From Struthidea cinerea (lineage: Eukaryota > Chordata > Aves > Passeriformes > Corcoracidae): DNA of 64,000 bases. Made by a program: the position numbers and the translations under genes. The notes below the pieces were generated by a model. The model did no database searches. It had not been told where the DNA came from and saw only the letters and a program-made list of their open reading frames with translations. This document shows, piece after piece, positions 35,917-46,056 of this stretch (the stretch's first letter is position 1; each line of letters starts with the position of its first letter). The stretch spans positions 35,785-99,784 of the forward strand of contig VZTI01003894.1 of the NCBI GenBank assembly GCA_013397865.1, written 5' to 3'.

Positions 35917-37630
35917 CATAAAATCGTAGAATATGCGGAGTTGGAAGGGACACAAAAAAATCATTGAGTCCGACTTCTAGCCTCCTCCTGGACACCCCAA
36001 GTGTCACACCATGTGTCTGAGAGCATTATTGAAACACTTCCTGCTCTTTCAGACTGGTGCTGTAACCTCTGCCCTGGGGAGCATATTCCAGTGCCCAAAC
36101 ACCCTCTGAGGAAAAACTTTTCTGTAATTTTAACCTAAACATCCCCTGACTCAGCTTCAGGCCACTTCCTCAGGTCCTATCACTGGTCAACACAGAGAAG
36201 AGATCAGTGTCTGCCCCTCTTTCCTTCACAATGATATTGAAGACCCCAATGAGGTCTCCCCCTCAGTCTCCTGTTCTCCAGGCTGAAAAATCTAAGTGAC
36301 CTCGGGCCACCCCATGTGTGGCTTCCCCTTGAGACCCTTCACCATCCTCATGGCCTCCTTTGGACACTTTCTAACAGCTTTACATCTTGTATTGCGGTAC
36401 CGAAAGCTGCCCCCAGCACGCGAGGTGAGGCCACCCCAGCCCAGAGCAGAGCAGGACAATCCCCTCCCTTGCCCAGCTGGCGATGCTGTGCCTGATGCCC
36501 CCCAGGACACAGCTGGCCCTCCTGGCTGCCAGGGCACTGCTGACTCACATTCAACTTGCTATCAGCCAGGACACTCAGCTCCCTTTCCAGCCTCTCATTC
36601 CCCAGTCTGTCCGTGCATCCAGGGTTGCCCCAACCTAGGTGCAGAATTCAATACTTGCCACAGTTACACTCCATACAGGTGGTGATTGCCCGGCCCTTTA
36701 ATTTGTCAAGATTTCTCTACAGGGCTTCTCTACTTTTGAGTGAAATGACAGCTTGTCCCAGGTAAGTATCATTGCCAAAGTTAGTATACCTTCGAATCCA
36801 GTATCCCAGTAATTTATTAAGATGTTGAAGAGCACTGGGCTGGGGATGAAGCCCTGTGGAACCCCACTAGCGTCGACACCCTGATGTCACCCCATTTGCT
36901 ATAACCCTTTGTGCCTGGTCCCTTAGCCAGTTGCTCGCCCATCATGTGATGTGTTGTCCAGCTGTGTGCTGTACATTTTGTCAAGAAGAATCCTGGGAGA
37001 GACAGTGTTAAAATCAAAAAATATTTATTGAAATCCAAAAATATTACATCAATTGGCTTCCTTTAATCTGCTAGGTGGGTTACTTTGTCATAAAAAGAAA
37101 ACAAGTTTGATAAACAGGACTTTCCTCTCATGAAGCCAAACTGGAGTGTCTTTCAGATGTTTTTCAATACCTCCCAGAATAACTTCCCCTTTTATTGTAC
37201 CAGACACTGCAGTGAGACTGACAGGACTGTAGTTACTGTGGTCCTCCTTATAGCTGTTTTTGAAAATTGTGGCAGTGTTAGCCAACTTCCAGTCCAGTGG
37301 GACCTTCCAGATTCCCAAGACCATTCAAAAATCGAGAGATGCTAGTGATGACATCGGCAGCTCTTTGAGCATTCTCAGATGACACCCACCAGGCTCCATA
37401 GCTTTTTAGGGATCCAGCTGGAGCAGCAGATCCCTTCAAAAGTTCAGGACCAGCTGGGAGTTGATCATTTTCACAGTCATGGTCCTCCAGCTCAGAGCCC
37501 TGACATCCCCTTGGTCCATCATCAGTGTTGAAGACAGAGGCAAAAAAAGCATTAAACATCTCTGCCTTGTCTCTGTTCCCATTTAGGAGGTGACTGTCCT
37601 CACCTCATGAGGTACCTTCCTGTTCCATAT
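35917..37630 (-). mobile_element. 5'-truncated CR1 LINE, about 1.7 kb
   Basis: The longest transposon here. The plus strand starts with the reverse-complemented CR1 3' end (tcgtagaatatgcggagttg, ggaagggacac). It continues through the blocks typical of avian CR1: aggtctccccctcagtctcc, tcctgttctccaggctga, ctcctttggacact, gcgatgctgtgcctgatg, attcaacttgctatcagcc, agatgttgaagagcactggg, ccctgtggaaccccactag, ttcaatacctcccagaata. It ends in the linker before the reverse transcriptase, near 37600. A full CR1 is about 4.5 kb, so roughly the 5' 60% is missing, as is usual for target-primed reverse transcription. Frameshifts and stops are frequent, so it cannot move itself. Confidence 0.95.
36700..37590 (-). 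pseudogene. Decayed CR1 ORF2 reverse-transcriptase region
   Basis: Minus-strand frames in succession still show parts of the CR1 protein. FNAFFASVFN (near 37559) marks the linker before the domain. An early reverse-transcriptase block around DWKLANTATIFKN and NYSPVSLT lies at about 37190-37280. Further degenerate frames lie at 36817-37038, where parts of the block containing WTTHH and GTKG can be placed. The pieces sit in different frames and are interrupted by stops, and the catalytic YADD-type box is not intact in any open frame I can see. The product would have reverse-transcribed CR1 RNA at nicked chromosomal DNA. Confidence 0.8.
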
Positions 37631-38999
37631 CTGAAGATATAATTCAGAATCGTACTCCCTAATTGTTATACTTTATGATGAGGCTTCAGATTTTTTAAAA
37701 ATCAAGAAAAGAAATTTTAAGTTAGGAAAAAACCTCACTCTGGTAGAAAATTAAGAAGGGGAGAGAAAAGCAAAGTTGTTGATTAAAATAGATAATGAAA
37801 AAATATTGTATGCTTTCACATTTTAAAATAGAAAATCCAAAACACTGCATTTAGAATCCTCAGGTTTTGGGAAATACTAAGTGCAATTCCAGTGTTCTCT
37901 CTCTGAAGAACTTGCCGCCTTCGAAGGACCTGGACACATATTTTGATTGCTGGGGCTCAGTGGAATGAGCATAATACCATATTTCCTGTAGTAATGATGA
38001 CATACACAAGAATCAGGAGATTTGAATTTTCAGATAGTTCTGCAGTCCTGGAGAAAAGTTATATTCTCTTTCTACAGCTTTTCTTTTCATCATAGGGAAA
38101 ATCTTAGGCAAATTATCCGTACTTTTAAAATTTAATCTGAAAGGAAAATTAATGAAAAGTCAGCTATGTCATAGAAAAAGACAAGATTTGACTATGTAAA
38201 ACTTTCTTCCTCTTCAGATGTCTTCAGACTGGACAACATCCAAAATCCATTTAATTTTCTTTAATCTATTTTGCCCACCACTACAAATGTCACCAAAGTT
38301 TTCTCTTTTCTCCCCTAATAAAGGGAGCAGAGGGTTTTGATCTATTATCTTTGACGTGGCCTCTGGTTTCAACTGGTGACTCTGGATAATGAAAAGGACT
38401 GTTCTATGTCTGATTTTTCTTTGAACTTTGATGAAGTTCTTCCAACCTGCTGCAAGGGAATGTGACAATGTATCCTCTAAAGATATTATTATTTTTTTAT
38501 ATCCATTTATGCCAAGCCAGAAGTATTAAAACAAGCATAAGAAAGTATTTGTCTTTAATTTTTCATTTTCCTTAAATATTTTTTTTTTATTTCTTCTAAT
38601 ACTATTTTTTAATAATAGTCGGTGGTATATATCCTTCCAGACAGTGTTAATTCTATGCTTCTATCAGAGCTTTCATCACACTTTTAAAACTCAGACAAAA
38701 TGCTAAAGGCATAAGAGACTTCAAATTCTACAGTCATTTGGTTTCACTTGTGTATTTAAGTATTCAGTGGAAATCTAATTTAGTGGGTGCCTGTGAAATA
38801 AAAAGATCAAGGAAAACAATAACTCTCTTCTTAATGCCACAGGACTTGCCTAGCATTTCTACCTAACTAATCCATAAACACGCAAAACCAAAAAAATAAA
38901 TAATTATGACTGAACATTTTAGAAATCCCAGTAATTCCAACCAGAACAGAGATTATTTTGAGTGGAAGACTTTTTACAAATAGGGGGAAAACTAGGTTG
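37631..38999. other. Noncoding DNA, nothing recognised
   Basis: AT-rich sequence. An 84-codon minus-strand frame at 38214-38468 has ordinary-looking amino-acid composition but no domain or splice context, so no gene is called. Confidence 0.5.
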
Positions 39000-39560
39000 C
39001 TTTATCTTGCATAGACGTGGCCTAGTTAATCAGCAGTGATTACACTGGCTTGGTCTCTCAGTTATGTTTGTTAATTAAAGCACTTTCTAATGAACATTAG
39101 CTCAATTTTCCCCATGTGGAAGGCAGGCTGGGAGATGATAGACATCTAAACCATGATTCTTTCTCATTGGAAAAATCATAACAGAATTAATAGAGAGAGA
39201 AAATAGCATTTTTGTCTGCATAGCCTTATCTGCAGGGCCCCCTGGCTATCAATGTGAGGAAATATCAATGGAGTGAACATCTCTTCGTAGGAGTAATCAT
39301 CATCATCATGAAGTGCTCATCAGATAGGAAGACAAAATGCAATTAAGTTGGGTTTACAATCAGGCCAATAATTACTATTCAGATGTCTCAGCTGTATGGA
39401 AAATGCAGGATTCTGAACTGTGACTTTTTTTGTTTGAATGTGAGGTTTTTCCTCCCTTTCTTGATCTCTTTTTCCTTTGAACATTTGTAAAATGTCAGTC
39501 ATGATGTGGCACAGCTGAATAATTGTCACAGAGTCAAATGCTTGCAGATGGTTAATGGAA
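39000..39560. promoter_or_regulatory. Candidate conserved noncoding element
   Basis: This stretch is more balanced in composition and lower in simple repeats than its flanks. It is dense in motifs of homeodomain and bHLH binding (gttaattaaagc, ccaataattac, tgcaattaag, gcagatggttaatgg) and a catcatcatcatcat run. Such texture is typical of vertebrate developmental enhancers in gene deserts. This is an impression from one sequence; conservation has not been tested. Confidence 0.3.
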
Positions 39561-42221
39561 ACAGAGAATTAAATGAACAGCAGTAAAGAAACTCATGCAA
39601 AATTAAAAAACCCTATTGCAAATTTAAAGGGTCACTTGGTTTCATCAAAAATCAAATAATATGAATATGTTATTCTCTGCATGAAAGACGCTGTGTTAAA
39701 TTGTTTTGAGAGATAAAAAATGAGCAATCAATTATATACTAAAGAAATTTTTGAAAAATCGTGCACTATTGAAATATGCAGCACTTGCCAGTTAAAAACT
39801 ATAGAACAAAGCCTGATTTTGGCTGCTGATTTTTTTTATTTACCATTTATTTAAATTAGTGAAGTCTAGATGTAAAACACTATAGGGTTCTACAAAAGAA
39901 AGACAGAAATGAGGATTAAGCTAAGTAATTTTTACCATATCCAATTAATGTTTACTGTTTCAAAATAATTTTTAAAAATATTTTTATCAAATCCAAGTAG
40001 CTCAACATTTCAGTTGACTATATATCACCAAAGTGCAGAATCAATTTCTACATAGACCTGCGAGGTCTAAGAGCTGCATTATGAGACGAAGCTCTCATTT
40101 GTCTGGCATTTTTGAAAGACATGCTTGATAAATCCTTTGTGAGGAGCAAATTTATCTTTCTGGTACAAAAGTATTCATGATATCACTTACTAAGTATTAC
40201 TTGGAAGTGGATTTAAGTTGAAGATACTTTAAAATGGATTCCAAGTCTTCAAAACATTGTATTCTTTAGAAACTCTTCCTTATTTTTCAGCTCTCTTTTA
40301 TGCTTTCCCACTGAAGTCTGAAGTTAATAGCGCTTTCCATCTAGTAAATTATTTTAAAAGTTTTTTCCTCTTAATTAAAGGGAAAAAATAAGATAATTGA
40401 AAAATACGGTGCATTATTCATACACCATTAAGTATAGATTGATAATTGAAAATACCTTGAGGTTGGCCCATGCCTGTGAAAGACGATTTTCTTCCTGTAG
40501 TAGACTAAAAAGGAAATATAAACTATCATTTGACAAAACCAGAAACAGCAACTGCCACCAAAAACAACTAGTAAAGAAAAAAACCAAAATTTAATAGCTA
40601 CTTCCAGTAAGATTTTTTTTTCATATACATATGTCTGGAGAAATTGTAGTGTATCTTATCTTAAGATAATCATAAAATCAAAATGTCTGCTAATCATCAA
40701 ATAAAAGCAATTAAAAATTGTGTTTTCTCCTTGACATATACACTAAAAGTATACCTATGTTTTCTTGTCTGCTATAATTTCTGCAAAGTCAGTGAATTGC
40801 TTATTAAATGGAAGCAGAGATGAAAATATTGATCTTATTTCCCCATTTTAGTCAGTACAAAGCATCTTGTCTTAAATCTTCCTGAATAACCACATTACAC
40901 TGCCTATCTAATAGAGTTTAAAGTAAAAGCTTCTTTCCCTTTCTTACAACACAGAGAGTTTCAAATAGAAAATAGATAGGATGTGATGAATGTTCCATTG
41001 TAAACACATCTCAAATAAGCATTTTGCTCCTCTGGGTTTTACTTAAAGACTTAATGTCATTTCCTGAATGGTATTGGCTCAAATATGGAAGCATCTGTAT
41101 ATTTTTTAGCAAAATTGTTAACATTATTCAATTTTAAAATGACAGATATACAGTGCTTGCCATGAGAAATCAATCTTTCACTGCAAATAAATGTGGCAGA
41201 ATAATCCATACAATGCATGTCAAAAACTGTAGACTTTTGCTGACCTATTATTCTTTATGAATATGTTTTTAAATGCTACTTCTAACTGTGAATGTAATTT
41301 TAAAAATGTAATTTGTGATATATTTTTTGGCAGCTAGTTTGTTTTTTTGGTTTCTTTAATAAACATTTCTTAAAATGCTATTTGTCCTCTATGAAGTTTT
41401 GCAGTTTCATTTATTTAAAAAATATTTATTCTGCTAAAAATGAACCTTTGTGTTTCACGGAAGAGAAATAAAAAATGGCTTTTGTTCAGCAAGTTTTACT
41501 TCAGGAAGTGTGGAATTTCATAAGGAACATATATTCAGCAGTTTCATATGAATTTGCATCTCTTCTCCTGCAACTGATGGGTAAGACGAAAAATTTTCTT
41601 GAACATTGAACTATTGAATGCTTTTTCAGCCTGTGTAAGTTCTTCTATGCTCTTTTTTCTTCTGAGAGACAACAATATACCAAGGAGCTAGAAATGTTCA
41701 GAGTTAGATAGCAGAATTGATTCAGGGGAGATGCTCCCAGTTTCATAGCAGTTATAAATCGGTATCATCATTCACTGTGCCTGACAGTTTAAGTATGGTC
41801 TCACTGAGCAGGCAGCTTGAAAGAATATACAGATGTTGGTGCTATATTTGTCATGTCCTCTCTTCTTTCGACTAATCACCTCTTTCAATCCAAACCCACT
41901 TCTTTTTAGTTCTGTGGGGAAGCAGGTGACTCATTTCCCTTGGTGATGGTGGTGGACTCCGCTAACATGACCAGCTCTGCACTGGGTTGAGTGAGAAACT
42001 CTTAACCCTGCAGCTGAGAGACAGAGGGAAAAATCTGTATCTGGTGGGAAAACATGTTTTATGATGCTAGCATTTTAAAGCACTCTACTGGCATGAAAGA
42101 CAAGGTATTACTGTACCCAAAACCAGGTGGGAAGATGGCAACAGAACTGAAGGGAAGTTTCTCATTACAAACTTTTTGAGAATTTGCCAAAATAATGCAG
42201 CAGGCAGCAGCCATGAACCTG
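39561..42221. other. Noncoding DNA, nothing recognised
   Basis: AT-rich sequence. Between about 41850 and 42050 it becomes GC-richer (ggtgatggtggtgg, cagctgagagacagaggg) just before the LTR relic and may include a further unrecognised part of it. Confidence 0.45.
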
Positions 42222-42692
42222 CTGATGATAAAAAATGGATCTTGTGGGTCAAAATAAGAATAGGGAGATTGCTCATGAACTACCCTCATGGGCAAAACAA
42301 TCTTGACTTGGGAAAGAGTAATTAAATTAAATTAATTAATTTAGATTAATAAAATTAATTAGAATAATTAAAAATAGACCAGGATATTTAGAAACAAAAC
42401 TAAAATCACCTTCCTACCACCTTTTTTACCAGGCTCAACTTCCCTCATGGCTCTTCAACCTGTTTCTCCTCATGTGGATTCAGTGGAATGGGGAAGAGGG
42501 ATTGACATCAGCTCATAACACTTTATCTTTGCCACTCTTTTACTTCCTCATACTTGTTTCCCTATTCTGTTGTGCGGTCCATGCCACAGAAAAGAGTCCT
42601 TCAGTGTGGGTCCTCCCCATAGGCTGCAATGTTTCAACAACTGGTCCTTTCAAAGAGGAACAGACCATCAGGAAAAGACTGCTCCAAGCATA
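42222..42692 (-). mobile_element. Old LTR relic, long avian family (copy A)
   Basis: In the order of the other three copies in this window it shows cttgtgggtc, aagaatagggagat, accctcatgggcaaaac, gacttgggaaa, an AT-rich TTAATT stretch, ccaggctcaacttccctc, then GC-rich units like cagtgtgggtcctcccca. These match the reverse complement of a long LTR family I know from bird genomes, with poly(A) region and U5 to the left and repeated U3 units to the right. Both ends are lost and divergence is high. It has no coding function; a 78-codon minus frame ending at 42295 is a shadow. Confidence 0.68.
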
Positions 42693-43936
42693 AATACAGG
42701 AGTCCTCAACTGATCGTTGATGTAAGTGCTTGGTGTCACCATATTGCTGCTAGACAGAAGAGAGGTGCTACACAATAACCATTTGAAGTTATATCACCAA
42801 CGATTATTTTCAGCTGCAATAAAGTTGTGATCATATCTTTGTGCATTTAAAATCCCTGAGTTGAAGTCCCAGTAGTATATTTTACTTTTCAATATCTGAA
42901 ATGATCATTGACATTCATCACACAGTCTACGATCTTCGGAAATGACGCGTCACAAAAAGAATTTCACAAGAAAAGTCGAAATAACATCATGACACCAGCA
43001 AATATGGACAATTTACTGAGGCTCCACACCTCGTCATTTCACCACAACTTTTCCATATCTGAAAAAATAAAATTAAAATTTTAAATGTTTAGTGGAATTG
43101 AGTTGCAATTCTGTAATTTTGGTAAATCTAATACATACTATATAAGAAACATCCAATGTGAAGTAAAGTAATTAAAATAGGAGGAGTTATTTTCCAAAGA
43201 TTCTGCTTTCTAGGTGCATTTTAAATGGGGCTGAAACAGGCACCTAAAACACAGGAGTCTTTGGGGAATGTCAATGAACTCCCTTACAAAAACTCTAGGA
43301 GATATTATAGATGAAACTTTATTAAAATGTGACTAGTATAACTTAGAAATTACACCCATTTTATCATTATATTTATTAAAATAGAGTTTTTAATTTGCAA
43401 CATTGGTTTACAATTTCTATTCGTCACAAAATAAACCCCAAACTAAGTAAACAAATAAATCTCAAAATCAATTAAAAATTATAAAGAAAAATTTGCTAGG
43501 AGATGTAAAATACTTAAATGAACTCTGAAACTTGCTTATAATTTTTATAATTTCTATACAAGCCCAGAACAACTCTTTTCAATACTGGAGATAATAGAAT
43601 GGAAAAGATACTGAAAGTCTCTATTATGGTGAAAATGCAACCAAATGCCTTACAGATTCAGACAGGTGCCATTGGACACAGCACATGTAAGAAGGAACTT
43701 TAGCTGTATGTTTCTTTCTTGAAACCTCTCTTTAAATAATTGTAAATCAATGTAACCAACTGATGGACTATCAGATTGTAGAAAAAAGTTGCTATGGAAT
43801 TTTTTTTTCTAAAAATTTGCATTAAGAGTTACTACATGGAGAACTGTTGTTGCATTCCACTGTAATATTCCCCAAATTCTTATGGGTTTAGAATTACATA
43901 ATAATGTTCACTGTAATTGAGAACATAACCAATAAG
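42693..43936. other. Noncoding DNA, nothing recognised
   Basis: AT-rich sequence between the LTR relic and a small CR1 tail; no gene or repeat recognised. Confidence 0.5.
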
Positions 43937-44000
43937 AGTTGGATTCAATAATCCTTATGGGTCCCTTCCAACTCAGAATATTATGTGATTTTATGAATAT
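43937..44000 (+). mobile_element. CR1 3'-terminal fragment
   Basis: agagttggattcaataatcc, gggtcccttccaactcaga and attatgtgattttatg make the last 60 bp of a plus-oriented CR1. The 'ggtcccttccaac' core and the terminal octamers (attatgtg, attttatg) are diagnostic. CR1 elements are often truncated to very short 3' pieces. Confidence 0.88.
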
Positions 44001-44589
44001 CTTCGGGTAACCAGGCACTGAAAGATTTCAAAATAGTCTAAAAATATTAACTAAAGCTTATAAAGCTCCTATGAGGAGAGTTACAGGATCTCTAGTGCTC
44101 TTTTTCCTTTGCTATAATACAGCCATCTCACTCGAGAATACAAGTTTTGAAGAAATGTGTGACATTACGAAACAGTAATAGACATTGAAGGGAAGGATAG
44201 TACTGCATTACTTTGAAACTCCCTAGCAAATTTAGATAAATAGACTGTAATTAATCAGAGTTGAAAACCCACTACAAGTAATGTTAATATGTCGACATAC
44301 CTAAAAAATGCATTAGCAATCATGAGAAGGCATTAGCAATTATGAGAAATGTTGTACAAAAGCTTTCTCTATTTCTACAAGAAACAACAGTCATGAAATT
44401 CCTAATGTTTAGGGCAAACTTACACTGATTCTCCTCATGATAGCAGAGGGGTGATAATGCACTGGATATCTTTATTATAGAAAACAGCTACATCTTATTT
44501 CCAATAGCTGCTTGTGTCTGTAGGATGACACCACCAGAGCAGATAGGAGTTACATCATTTAAATATAACAGTCATTGTTAGTCTCTGTA
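44001..44589. other. Noncoding DNA with a tandem duplication
   Basis: AT-rich sequence. A 20-bp duplication (gcattagcaat(c/t)atgagaa) lies at 44310-44349. No gene recognised. Confidence 0.5.
44310..44349. repeat. 20-bp perfect-period tandem duplication
   Basis: gcattagcaatcatgagaag is followed directly by gcattagcaattatgagaaa, differing at two positions. Confidence 0.88.
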
Positions 44590-44910
44590 AGACATCTGCC
44601 TTTCATAACCTACTATGCTGGTAAGTTATTGAATTGCATTTTTGAATTACTTCCTGTTCCTCCAAGTCAATTAACACTTCTGCAATTGCTGAGATCGTCT
44701 CCGAGGGGAACATGGATTGCTTTTCAAATTAGCCCTCTAGCTTTACACAGGCTGTGTAAATACATAATTCTGCCTTTGAGTTGTCAAATCTCTTGCTATT
44801 TGCTGCAGACAGCTATGGCATTCTCTGGAACATCTTTTGACAGAATCACCATTCCAATCTTTTTGATAATAACAAATTGCATGATTGACTAGAACTGTAA
44901 TAGCCTGAGA
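44590..44910. promoter_or_regulatory. Candidate conserved noncoding element
   Basis: Repeat-free and compositionally balanced, with clustered short motifs (attgcattttt, tcaattaac, tttgacagaatc, aacaaattgcatgattgac). A 105-codon plus frame and an 80-codon minus frame overlap it; open frames on both strands suggest stop-poor rather than coding sequence. The texture resembles enhancers found in gene deserts. Inference only. Confidence 0.3.
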
Positions 44911-45904
44911 CATTTCTAGCCAGGCCTGAAAATTAACTAAATCTATCACTACACAGTGTGTCATTAAAACATAATTTCCTGTCATTGTCTACCCAATGGT
45001 AGGGTCACCAAACTATTTTTAAAACACTTCTAAGCTCTCCATCCTCCGACTGATATCCTGCTGATACTCCAGGATTTTCTTAACATGCACCTGGTTAAAC
45101 TTTCCAGAAAAATGTATTAGTACTTTCAACCAAGTTCCCAAATGATAGACTGAGTAATTTGTTTATTTTATTATGAAATCTGAAGGACAAGAGAGAAGAA
45201 AAACGGTTCAGAGTTTTCCTATCTCCAATTCTACCCCCAAAACATGCACATAAACAATTCCATAGTAGCTATGGAATTAACCCTATCAGACTCACAAGAC
45301 CTGCTTTACCTCTTGATATTTACATGTATATATAAGGATGAGGACCTGGGGGTGTTCATTTTCATTGCTGAGTTTTTATTTTGGTTTGTGGGGGTTTTTG
45401 TTTGGTTGTTTTTTTGGTTGTTGTCCTTGTTATTTCTGGGTGGGGTTAAATTTTATAATTTCTTTAAATCTTAAAACTGGGTTTTGTGGCATCAATCCTT
45501 TTTCTGAACGTCTCAACTTCCTGGTGCCTTACTGTTCCTCCTTTCATTTTAGAATCTCACCCTCTACTTTCCCCATGCTGCTGTCTGTGCATTTCATTTG
45601 ATAGATCTGAGGTATTTTTCCCTGGAGGATAGTTGTGGTTAACATCTTGTACTGAGAGGCCAGCTTCTGACCATTTTCCAGAAAGATGACTTTCCTGTCT
45701 TGTGTCCATGATACAGTTCTAATACAAAGACTGTATCCATAGAGTCATATTAACTTAATAGTGCCCTTTTCATTGCTGTATCTCATTTACTACTGTTTCA
45801 CTGCTTGCAATCTATAAAAAATAAGTAACTTCTTCTGACATTTTGTTCTGTATATCACCATGCTTAAGTCTGTTAGTGGTGAGACATGATACATCTTCCC
45901 CATA
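44911..45904. other. Noncoding DNA with a T/G-rich tract
   Basis: No gene recognised. A ttttggtttgtgggggtttttg tract around 45378-45425 is simple sequence and produces a tryptophan/phenylalanine-rich shadow frame. Confidence 0.5.
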
Positions 45905-45912
45905 TGTGTGTG

Positions 45913-45973
<61 letters not shown>

Positions 45974-45974
45974 T
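45905..45974. repeat. (TATATG)n microsatellite
   Basis: A short (TG)n run passes into nine uninterrupted tatatg units (45915-45968) and a final tatatt. The purity indicates recent or ongoing length change. Confidence 0.95.
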
Positions 45975-46023
45975 ATTCTAAATTTCCCATTGTTTTATAC
46001 CACTTAACAGCTGCATTCAATTT

Positions 46024-46056
46024 TTTTACAGTCTCCAGAATTTGGAGACTGTAAAA
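46024..46056. other. Perfect 14-bp stem hairpin
   Basis: ttttacagtctcca (46024-46037) pairs without mismatch with tggagactgtaaaa (46043-46056) around the loop gaatt. It follows a T run and lies about 50 bp right of the microsatellite. The stem is too short for a microRNA precursor. It may be part of a decayed palindromic element. Confidence 0.85.

Noticed and set aside
36292..36765. GC-rich open frames of 68-129 codons on both strands
   Set aside because: They lie within the reverse-complemented CR1; the 129-codon plus frame is antisense to the LINE.
38214..38468. 84-codon minus-strand frame with plausible composition
   Set aside because: No family recognised and no neighbouring exon; not enough to call a gene or pseudogene.
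46024..46056. Possible microRNA precursor
   Set aside because: The stem is only 14 bp with a 5-base loop; microRNA hairpins need about 22 or more paired bases and a longer arm.
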